A stretch of 40,439 nucleotides of DNA, taken from Bacteroidota bacterium. Its GTDB lineage: Bacteria > Bacteroidota > Bacteroidia > Flavobacteriales > Crocinitomicaceae. Below are positions 34,556 through 40,439 of the stretch, piece after piece (the stretch's first letter is position 1; each line of letters opens with the position of its first letter). The notes beneath the pieces were generated by a model. It worked only from the letters and a program-made list of their open reading frames with translations. It was not told the origin of the DNA and did no database searches. Location: contig JAKQEZ010000043.1 of the NCBI GenBank assembly GCA_029558435.1, positions 1 through 40,439 of the forward strand. Direction: 5' to 3'. Both the position numbers and the translations under genes were made by a program.

Positions 34556-34606
34556 CTTTTTGTGGGAAATGACGGTTCCGATAGCTATCGGAACGAACCG
34601 CCGACC
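34556..34606 (-). repeat. tRNA-Val 3' fragment interrupted in the T-loop by an 18-bp palindrome
   Basis: A 20-base stretch, CTTTTTGTGGGAAATGACGG (34556-34575), is identical to 34667-34686, which spans the end of the tRNA-Val terminator and the tRNA 3' end. Then comes the perfect palindrome TTCCGATAGCTATCGGAA (34576-34593), after which tRNA-Val sequence resumes (CGAACCGCCGACC, 34594-34606). The palindrome replaces three T-loop bases. It is a partial duplicate, not a working tRNA. Confidence 0.88.
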
Positions 34607-34642
34607 TTAACAATTATTTCACATCGGGATAAACTAAATAGC

Positions 34643-34672
34643 AAAAAAAAAGCCATCCGAAGACAGCTTTTT
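34643..34672 (-). terminator. intrinsic terminator of tRNA-Val
   Basis: On the minus strand AAAAAGCTGTC and GATGGCTTTTT pair over 11 bp (two G-U) around a TTCG tetraloop closed by C-G, followed by more Ts. It starts two bases after the tRNA. Confidence 0.93.
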
Positions 34673-34674
34673 GT

Positions 34675-34748
34675 GGGAAATGACGGATTCGAACCGCCGA
34701 CCCTCTGCTTGTAAGGCAGATGCTCTAAACCAACTGAGCTAATTTCCC
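34675..34748 (-). tRNA. tRNA-Val (anticodon TAC)
   Basis: A 74-base cloverleaf with acceptor GGGAAAT/ATTTCCC, D-stem GCTC/GAGC, anticodon stem TCTGC/GCAGA, loop CTTACAA (anticodon TAC) and T-stem GGCGG/CCGTC. CCA is not encoded. A single-gene unit with its own promoter and terminator. Confidence 0.96.
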
Positions 34749-34789
34749 TTTCTTTATATTTCAACTAACTCGTTTGTTAATTGTGGGTG

Positions 34790-34797
34790 CAAATCTA
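34790..34797 (-). promoter_or_regulatory. -7 promoter box of tRNA-Val
   Basis: TAGATTTG on the minus strand matches TAnnTTTG. It continues as CACCCACAA, sharing an extended TTTGCACYCACAA with the promoter of the tRNA-Thr/Gly operon. Confidence 0.7.
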
Positions 34798-34837
34798 AGG
34801 TATTTTTTTCATTCTGCAAGCATTTTTTTAGAAAAAA

Positions 34838-36121
34838 TTAAAAAAAATCTGCAATTAAAAAAAAGCTGCCCAATACCAAAATCGTATCTTCTTTATTTAC
34901 AATTGTTTTTGCAACTCGCAACGCTTCTTGAGGTGATTGAAAAAATTGTCCAGATATCTCATATTTTTCTGAGTAGTGCTTCAATTTTTCAATAGTTGCC
35001 GAACGTTCATTTGAAAATTCTGTAAAAAAATAGGTAAAATGCTTGGGAAATAACTGAAAAATCTTGTCTAAATCTTTATCTGCACTTGAACCATAAATCA
35101 CAACAAGGTGTTTGTAATCCTTAAAATAATCAAGTGTTGCCTTCATGCCGGCTTCATTGTGCGAAACATCAAATATAACTTGTGGAGCTTGCTCTACCAC
35201 TTGCATTCTGCCGTAAAAACCACTGTTTCTGTTCAAATTCTTCAATCCTAATTCAATTGCTTTTTCTGAAACTGGAAAAACGTGTTGCAAGCAATCCAAC
35301 GCTTTGTGCACCAACCGATAATTGGCATGTTGGTAATTTCCTAACAAAGGAAAATTGATGGGAACTTCAATGTTTTCTTCGGATGCAAAATAAATTGGAG
35401 CGTGTTGTGCTGTTGCCACTTCTTTAAAAACAGGCGCAGCTTCTGGGTGGTATTCACCTATCACAACGGGCGTATTGGCTTTTATAATTCCCGCTTTTTC
35501 ACGTGCAATTGCTGCAATGGTATTGCCCAAAAATTGTGTATGCTCTATGCTAATGTTAGTAATCAACGAAATTTCTGGCTGTATGCAATTGGTGGCATCT
35601 AGACGTCCGCCCAACCCTGTTTCTATCACACAAACACTGCAATTTTGTTGCTGAAAATAAAGTAAAGCCAATAAAAAACTAATTTCAAAAAAGGAAGGTT
35701 GAATAGTTAATTGTGCCGATTGGATAGCTTGCACTTGGTCTATCACAAATTGTTCAGTAGCCATTTCCCCGTTTACTCGTATGCGCTCTCGAAAATCGTG
35801 TATGTGTGGAGAGGTAAATAACCCCACAGTTTGCCCAGCTTCTTTTAAAATGGATGCCAACATGGAGCAAGTTGAACCTTTGCCATTGGTCCCAGCAACA
35901 TGAATGAATTTTAGATGGTGGTGTGGATTACCAAAGTGATTCAACAACAGATGTACGTTCTCCAATCCAGGTTTATAGGCCGAGGCACCAATCTTTTGAT
36001 AAGCAGGAAATTGTTGAAACAACCAATCAACAGTATCTTGATACGTTAATGCCAATTGAATTTTATTGCGGTTGAATCCAAATGTGGTAATATTCTTCGG
36101 TAATGCTTGATCCTTTAGCAT
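34838..36121 (-). CDS. folC: bifunctional folylpolyglutamate synthase / dihydrofolate synthase
   Basis: It adds glutamate to dihydropteroate and to reduced folates. The Mur-ligase fold is clear: P-loop VAGTNGKGSTCSMLA, GLFTSPHIHDFRERI, VIETGLGGRLDATN, SIEHTQFLG and NTIAAIAREKAGI. The ATG at 36121 gives 427 residues but overlaps the tonB-like gene by 59 bases and adds about 20 residues unlike the family. A TTG at 36055, just past that gene's stop, would give 405 residues beginning near the usual TYQDTVDWLF and may be the true start. The tonB-folC order suggests co-transcription. Confidence 0.95.
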   Translation of the reverse strand: MLKDQALPKNITTFGFNRNKIQLALTYQDTVDWLFQQFPAYQKIGASAYKPGLENVHLLLNHFGNPHHHLKFIHVAGTNGKGSTCSMLASILKEAGQTVGLFTSPHIHDFRERIRVNGEMATEQFVIDQVQAIQSAQLTIQPSFFEISFLLALLYFQQQNCSVCVIETGLGGRLDATNCIQPEISLITNISIEHTQFLGNTIAAIAREKAGIIKANTPVVIGEYHPEAAPVFKEVATAQHAPIYFASEENIEVPINFPLLGNYQHANYRLVHKALDCLQHVFPVSEKAIELGLKNLNRNSGFYGRMQVVEQAPQVIFDVSHNEAGMKATLDYFKDYKHLVVIYGSSADKDLDKIFQLFPKHFTYFFTEFSNERSATIEKLKHYSEKYEISGQFFQSPQEALRVAKTIVNKEDTILVLGSFFLIADFF

Positions 36122-36827
36122 ATTTCAACTGCGCCTTGCAAGCCGAAGCAACCTTACTTATAATACTTTGATCGTTGGTTGTAGTTTCTTTACCAACAAC
36201 GCGAGTTCCAATTACTTTTCCCTCTTCATTGACTTGCAAAATCAACGTTACTTTAATCAATGAATTGGTGTAAATGTTAGAAGTTGTAATTTCGTTGTAG
36301 CGTACACGTGCTTTTCCGCTACCACTTCCATCACCACTTCCTGTTCCAGTTCCTTTACCTCCTTTACCATTATCGTTACCAATAACACCACCGCTTCCAG
36401 AGTCATTTCCACCACCTGAGCCACCTTTTCCACCAAAAATTGGATTGGTGTTGTTTGTTGTTGTTGCCGTGTTTTGAGATGGTTTTTCTGAAGTTGTTTT
36501 ATTGGATTTCCCCGACTGAATAGCAGTTGCATTAGGGTCAGTTGTAGTTACAACACCTGTTTGTTGTGGTGGATTGGTTTTATTCAAAATTTCATCCGAT
36601 GCTTTTCCGCTACCACCAGGTGAGCCTCCTTGGTCTTTTGTTGGATCAAAATTTAATTCAATGAATTCTACTGGAACTTCTTTCGTTAATTCAGAATGAA
36701 CTGGTGGGTCTGTTACAGTAGTTACTGTAATGAGACTAATCAACAATAGGAGAATAAGAAAGATAGCGCTTGTAAAAATGCGCGATTTTGTAACTTCTTG
36801 CTTATTTGATACGATTACCAGTTCCAT
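36063..36827 (-). CDS. TonB-like energy transducer
   Basis: A 254-residue protein with one N-terminal membrane anchor (residues about 17-39) and a long periplasmic linker rich in Gly, Ser and Lys (about 65-170, with GGKGGSGGGN and GTGTGSGDGSG). The C-terminal domain (TLILQVNEEGKVIGTRVVG, then the final HIWIQPQ) resembles TonB. It would couple the proton gradient, through ExbB/ExbD, to outer-membrane receptors. No exbB or exbD is in the window; the 171-base gap before it suggests it is transcribed separately. The family assignment rests on layout more than on strong motifs. Confidence 0.8.
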   Translation of the reverse strand: MELVIVSNKQEVTKSRIFTSAIFLILLLLISLITVTTVTDPPVHSELTKEVPVEFIELNFDPTKDQGGSPGGSGKASDEILNKTNPPQQTGVVTTTDPNATAIQSGKSNKTTSEKPSQNTATTTNNTNPIFGGKGGSGGGNDSGSGGVIGNDNGKGGKGTGTGSGDGSGSGKARVRYNEITTSNIYTNSLIKVTLILQVNEEGKVIGTRVVGKETTTNDQSIISKVASACKAQLKYAKGSSITEEYYHIWIQPQ

Positions 36828-36998
36828 ACTATCATTTTATACGTGTTACAGCTGATTTTGTTGCATCGTTTAACGAATTTTTGCAATCTCATAGCTTGCT
36901 ATAAACTTATTCACGGTAAAATTACAATTGTAAAACACAAGAAATTTGCTGCCAATGAATTATCATTAACAACGAATTGTGAAATATGGAAAATAAGA

Positions 36999-37877
36999 TT
37001 ATAAACCTTTTAGTTCAACTGCTCTCAATGTGTTAATCATCAACGAAGCAATGGTCATTGGTCCTACTCCACCAGGAACTGGCGTAATGAATGAACATTT
37101 TGGAGCTACGTTTTTAAAATCAACATCGCCACACAAACGCCATCCACGTTCACGCGTTGCATCCTCTACACGAGTAGTTCCAACGTCCACCACAACAGCG
37201 CCTTCTTTAACCATTTCTGCGGTAACAAACTCTGGTTTCCCTATTGCAGCAATGATAATGTCTGCTTGTTGGCAAATTTCTGTAAGGTTTTTTGTTCTAC
37301 TGTGCGTTAAAGTCACCGTGCAATTTCCAGGATTGGTATTTCTTGCTAAAAGAATGCTAACTGGCGAACCTACAATGTTGCTTCTACCGATTACAACGCA
37401 ATGCTTACCTGCTGTCTCAATATTGTTGCGTTTTAAAAGTTCGATGATTCCAGCTGGTGTTGCAGGTAAAAACCCTGGTAAATTAAGCACCATGTTTCCT
37501 AAATTTTGAGGGTGAAATCCATCCACATCTTTTGAAGGCAAGACAGCTTGGGTAACTTTTAACTCGTCAATGTGTTTTGGTAAAGGCAATTGAACAATAA
37601 AACCATCAATGTTTGGGTCTTCATTCAATTCGTTGATTTTTTTCAACAATGCTTCTTCGGTAATAGTATCATCGTAATGAATCAAGGTGCTTTCAAAACC
37701 TATTTCTTCGCACGATTTTACTTTGTTGTTTACATAAGTAAGCGATCCCCCATCATTTCCAACCAAAATAGCTGCTAAATGAGGGATTTTCTTTCCACTT
37801 TCTTTTCTGTTTTTTACTGCTAAAGCTAATTCTTCGCGAATGGAAGCTGCTGTTTTTTTACCGTCTAATAATTGCAT
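36999..37877 (-). CDS. folD: bifunctional methylenetetrahydrofolate dehydrogenase / methenyl-THF cyclohydrolase
   Basis: It interconverts 5,10-methylene-, 5,10-methenyl- and 10-formyl-THF. The catalytic YVNNK motif (Tyr and Lys), [11 protein letters not shown], the signature [12 protein letters not shown], the NADP-binding [11 protein letters not shown] and the C-terminal [15 protein letters not shown] are present. The start is placed at ATG 37877 (292 residues); an earlier in-frame codon at 37898 lies within the promoter box TAAATTTG (37896-37903). It is not in an operon with folC despite the related pathway. Confidence 0.97.
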   Translation of the reverse strand: MQLLDGKKTAASIREELALAVKNRKESGKKIPHLAAILVGNDGGSLTYVNNKVKSCEEIGFESTLIHYDDTITEEALLKKINELNEDPNIDGFIVQLPLPKHIDELKVTQAVLPSKDVDGFHPQNLGNMVLNLPGFLPATPAGIIELLKRNNIETAGKHCVVIGRSNIVGSPVSILLARNTNPGNCTVTLTHSRTKNLTEICQQADIIIAAIGKPEFVTAEMVKEGAVVVDVGTTRVEDATRERGWRLCGDVDFKNVAPKCSFITPVPGGVGPMTIASLMINTLRAVELKGL

Positions 37878-37895
37878 TGTATCTAAAATCTGGTA

Positions 37896-37903
37896 CAAAT
37901 TTA
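37896..37903 (-). promoter_or_regulatory. -7 promoter box of folD
   Basis: TAAATTTG on the minus strand matches TAnnTTTG and ends 18 bases before the ATG at 37877; it overlaps the alternative upstream start codon. Confidence 0.6.
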
Positions 37904-37944
37904 ATAAAACTAAAGCAATTTAGTAGCGAAAGAACAGAAGTTTA

Positions 37945-38664
37945 CTAAATAACACCAATTAATTCGAGCGTTTCTTTAGCAGCTGCTTGTTCGGCTGCTT
38001 TTTTTGACGGTCCAATACCTAAACCATATTTTTTTTCATTCAGCAAAACAACCACTTTGTATTCCCATGATTGCCCTGTATTTACCTCGCTAATTACTTG
38101 AAAATCTATTGAAAATCGTTCGCGTTGACAAAAAATATACAAGCGTGATTTAAAATCAATTTCCTCTTCCAAAATTCGGTTGATGTTGACGTATTTTCGG
38201 TAAATATGGCGTTTCAATGATTTTTGAACAGCATCAAATCCACCGTCTAAATAAATAGCACCAATGATAGCTTCAAACGCATTTCCTTCCAATGTATTAA
38301 TGTTGATGGAGCGCCCTTTGTGGTAGTTGAGCACGTTACGAATTTCCATTTCTTCTGCAATTTCAGAAAGGGTTTTTCTACTCACCAATTTTGATTTTAC
38401 TTTTGTGAGGTAACCTTCATCTTCTTTTGGGAAACGATCGTAAAGCAGACTTGCCACAACGGCATCAATAATGGTATCGCCAAGAAATTCTAGGCGTTCA
38501 TTAGATTCTGCAAATTTGGTATTAACGTTGGATTTATGTGTTATAGCTTTTTCAAAAAGGGCAATGTTTTTTGGTCGATAACCAAAACGCGAAATGATAA
38601 ATTGCGTTAAATCAAGTTGTTTATCATTTCTACCGAATCTAAAGATGCGACCAAATTGAAACAA
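37945..38664 (-). CDS. rnc: ribonuclease III
   Basis: It cleaves double-stranded RNA, including rRNA precursors. The signature NERLEFLGDTIID holds the metal-binding acidic residues, and a second acidic cluster lies at NAFEAIIGAIYLDGGF. A C-terminal dsRNA-binding domain (about residues 170-236) ends with KKAAEQAAAKETLELIG. The 239-residue protein appears to start at a TTG two bases after the fabF stop, implying coupled translation. It is the third gene of acpP-fabF-rnc, an order I recall in many Bacteroidota. Confidence 0.96.
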   Translation of the reverse strand: MFQFGRIFRFGRNDKQLDLTQFIISRFGYRPKNIALFEKAITHKSNVNTKFAESNERLEFLGDTIIDAVVASLLYDRFPKEDEGYLTKVKSKLVSRKTLSEIAEEMEIRNVLNYHKGRSININTLEGNAFEAIIGAIYLDGGFDAVQKSLKRHIYRKYVNINRILEEEIDFKSRLYIFCQRERFSIDFQVISEVNTGQSWEYKVVVLLNEKKYGLGIGPSKKAAEQAAAKETLELIGVI

Positions 38665-38666
38665 TT

Positions 38667-39920
38667 TTATTTTGAAAATTTCTTAACAATTACACTTGTA
38701 TTATGTCCGCCAAACCCAAAAGTGTTTGACAATGCAACATTTACAGTTCTCTTTTGTGCTTTATTAAACGTAAAGTTCAACTTAGGATCCAATTCTGGAT
38801 CATCTGTAAAATGGTTGATTGTAGGTGGAACAATATCTTCTTTCACTGCCATGATGCTTGCAATTGCTTCGATTGCACCGGCAGCACCTAATAAATGCCC
38901 CGTCATTGATTTAGTAGAACTAATGTTCAAATCATAAGCATGTTCACCAAAAACTTGTTGAATAGCTTTTACTTCTGCAATATCCCCTAATGGTGTGGAT
39001 GTTCCATGAACATTGATGTAATCCACCTCATTTGGAGAAATATTTGCATCTTCTAAGGCTGCCAACATTGTGTTTTTAGCACCTAATCCTTCTGGATGTG
39101 GCGCCGTAATGTGATAAGCATCACCCGACATTCCACCTCCAATTACTTCTGCATAAATTTTTGCACCTCTTGCCAAGGCATGTTCCAACTCTTCTAAAAT
39201 TAAAGCACCAGAACCTTCGCCCAATACAAAACCATCTCTATCCACATCAAATGGACGAGAAGCTGTTTCAGGAGAATCATTTCTTGTAGATAATGCTTTA
39301 AGTGCGTTGAAACCACCCATTCCCATTTCGTTCACACACGCTTCAGAACCACCTGTCACGATGGCATCCGCTTTGCCTAAACGAATCATATTGAACGCAT
39401 CAATAATGGCGTTGGTAGATGATGCACATGCAGAAACTGTAACATAATTAGGACCTCTAAACCCGTATTTGATAGAAATATGACCAGCAGCAATATCTGC
39501 AATCATTTTAGGGATAAAGAACGGGTTGAAACGTGGTGTACCATCGCCTTCAAAGAAAGCTTGAGCTTCATCTTGAAATGTTTTCAAACCACCAATTCCA
39601 GAACCCCAAATTACCCCAATTCTATCCAAATTTGGATTACTGTCTAAGATCGCAGAATCTGCCACAGCTTCAGTTGCTGAAACCATGGCATATTGTGCAA
39701 ATGGATCTATTTTTCTTGCCTCTTTGCGCTCGATGTGATCTTCAATATTGAAGTTTTTTAACTCACACGCAAAATGAGTTTTAAACAATGTTGCATCAAA
39801 GTGCTGAATTGGTGCAGCTCCGCTTTTACCAGCTAGCAATGCTTTCCAATATTCATCTAAAGTATTACCAATTGGAGTTAGCGCCCCCATTCCAGTTACA
39901 ACAACTCTTTTTAACAACAT
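38667..39920 (-). CDS. fabF: beta-ketoacyl-ACP synthase II
   Basis: It elongates acyl-ACP by condensing with malonyl-ACP. The Cys-His-His triad is visible: Cys165 (VSACASSTNA), His305 (VHGTSTPLGD) and His342 (MTGHLLGAAGA), with Lys337 in STKSMTGH. The 417-residue length is typical. It sits 42 bases after acpP and 2 bases before rnc in one operon; its partner fabD is at the left end of the window. Confidence 0.98.
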   Translation of the reverse strand: MLLKRVVVTGMGALTPIGNTLDEYWKALLAGKSGAAPIQHFDATLFKTHFACELKNFNIEDHIERKEARKIDPFAQYAMVSATEAVADSAILDSNPNLDRIGVIWGSGIGGLKTFQDEAQAFFEGDGTPRFNPFFIPKMIADIAAGHISIKYGFRGPNYVTVSACASSTNAIIDAFNMIRLGKADAIVTGGSEACVNEMGMGGFNALKALSTRNDSPETASRPFDVDRDGFVLGEGSGALILEELEHALARGAKIYAEVIGGGMSGDAYHITAPHPEGLGAKNTMLAALEDANISPNEVDYINVHGTSTPLGDIAEVKAIQQVFGEHAYDLNISSTKSMTGHLLGAAGAIEAIASIMAVKEDIVPPTINHFTDDPELDPKLNFTFNKAQKRTVNVALSNTFGFGGHNTSVIVKKFSK

Positions 39921-39962
39921 AAATCTAGTTTCAAGAAAAATTAATACTTGTTATCTTATTAA

Positions 39963-40196
39963 TTATGCGTTTTTCTCAATGTAAGAAATAGCATCACCAA
40001 CAGTTTGGATGTTTTCTGCTTGATCATCTGGAATTGCAATGTTGAATTCTTTTTCGAATTCCATAATCAATTCTACAGTGTCTAATGAATCAGCACCAAG
40101 ATCATTTGTGAAGCTTGCACTTGTTGTTACTTCGCTTTCTTCAACTCCTAATTTGTCAACGATAATCGCTACTACTCTTGTTTTAATATCAGACAT
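39963..40196 (-). CDS. acpP: acyl carrier protein
   Basis: A 77-residue acidic protein carrying acyl chains on a 4'-phosphopantetheine attached to Ser37 in [16 protein letters not shown]. Length and sequence are typical. It is the first gene of the acpP-fabF-rnc operon. The upstream region (40197-40439) contains TAATTTTG at 40253-40260 on the minus strand, a plausible -7 box about 57 bases before the start. No gene is identifiable in the remaining AT-rich end. Confidence 0.98.
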   Translation of the reverse strand: MSDIKTRVVAIIVDKLGVEESEVTTSASFTNDLGADSLDTVELIMEFEKEFNIAIPDDQAENIQTVGDAISYIEKNA

Positions 40197-40252
40197 TTTT
40201 CTAATTTTTAAAGGTTAATCGGCAACAAAGAAAAAAACAAACATTCAATTAT

Positions 40253-40260
40253 CAAAATTA
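40253..40260 (-). promoter_or_regulatory. -7 promoter box of the acpP-fabF-rnc operon
   Basis: TAATTTTG on the minus strand matches TAnnTTTG and implies a 5' leader of about 50 bases before acpP. No ideal -33 TTG is seen. Confidence 0.5.
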
Positions 40261-40439
40261 TTTGCATAGTTTTCTATTGAACGACTTTTATTTGTTGTGC
40301 TAATATATTGAAAATAAATATAATAAATGATTTTTTGTTGAAAAATATTTGGCAAGTATTAACAACTCGTCAAAAAAAGGATAAAAATCTACATTTTTTT
40401 ATTGAACTAGTAGGTTGCAACCCCTGATATCTGAAAGAT

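Noticed and set aside
34556..34748. attL/attR pair of an integrated element at tRNA-Val
   Set aside because: The two tRNA-Val 3' copies are only about 100 bases apart with no integrase or cargo between them. A collapsed scar remains possible, but there is no element now.
40411..40424. Short palindrome GGTTGCAACC near the right edge
   Set aside because: Ten bases of dyad without repeat copies or a positioned promoter; too short to call an operator.

Overview
The window is a chromosomal segment of a Bacteroidota bacterium, most likely a member of the Flavobacteriales (Crocinitomicaceae- or Fluviicola-like). The evidence is low GC, many TAnnTTTG -7 promoter boxes, few purine-rich ribosome binding sites, a type IX secretion (T9SS) C-terminal sorting domain, a PorE-like TPR/PD40/OmpA protein, a DUF4270 lipoprotein, and gene orders that I recall as common in this phylum (acpP-fabF-rnc; panC | glgA-like - DUF4270 - glmS; tonB-folC). 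Genus-level placement is inference. I see no insertion sequence, CRISPR array, prophage or rRNA gene. Most of the window is core metabolism.

Left part (1-9.7 kb): the 3' end of a Xaa-Pro aminopeptidase gene, fabD, a type I asparaginase gene, ung on the opposite strand, and a minus-strand tRNA-Thr/tRNA-Gly operon. The spacer of that operon holds two broken 5' halves of tRNA-Gly carrying hairpin insertions. Then follow an SDR protein with a non-canonical active site, a Fic protein, a divergent PLP lyase / Lrp regulator pair, and a membrane-anchored C45-type Ntn hydrolase.

Middle (10-20 kb): a PorE-like OmpA protein, a nitroreductase, an S8 protease with a T9SS sorting domain, a KilA-N gene broken by one in-frame stop, a large AsmA-like protein, and the operon upp - small membrane protein - HAD phosphatase.

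Right part (20-40.4 kb): the operon rhodanese-dedA-aroE; panC divergent from the operon GT5 half-synthase - DUF4270 - glmS - alkyltransferase-like protein; pheT; a methyltransferase; a Kef-type antiporter preceded by a candidate small RNA or regulatory leader; a bestrophin; tRNA-Val with a palindrome-bearing 3' fragment beside it; tonB-folC; folD; and the fatty-acid operon acpP-fabF-rnc.

The most unusual signals are non-coding. Two unlinked tRNA loci each carry a partial tRNA duplicate with a palindrome placed exactly in a tRNA loop (D-loop for Gly, T-loop for Val). In addition, a transcription unit of about 160 nt at 33.2-33.4 kb has a canonical promoter, an internal hairpin, two AGUAGUAGU motifs and an intrinsic terminator.
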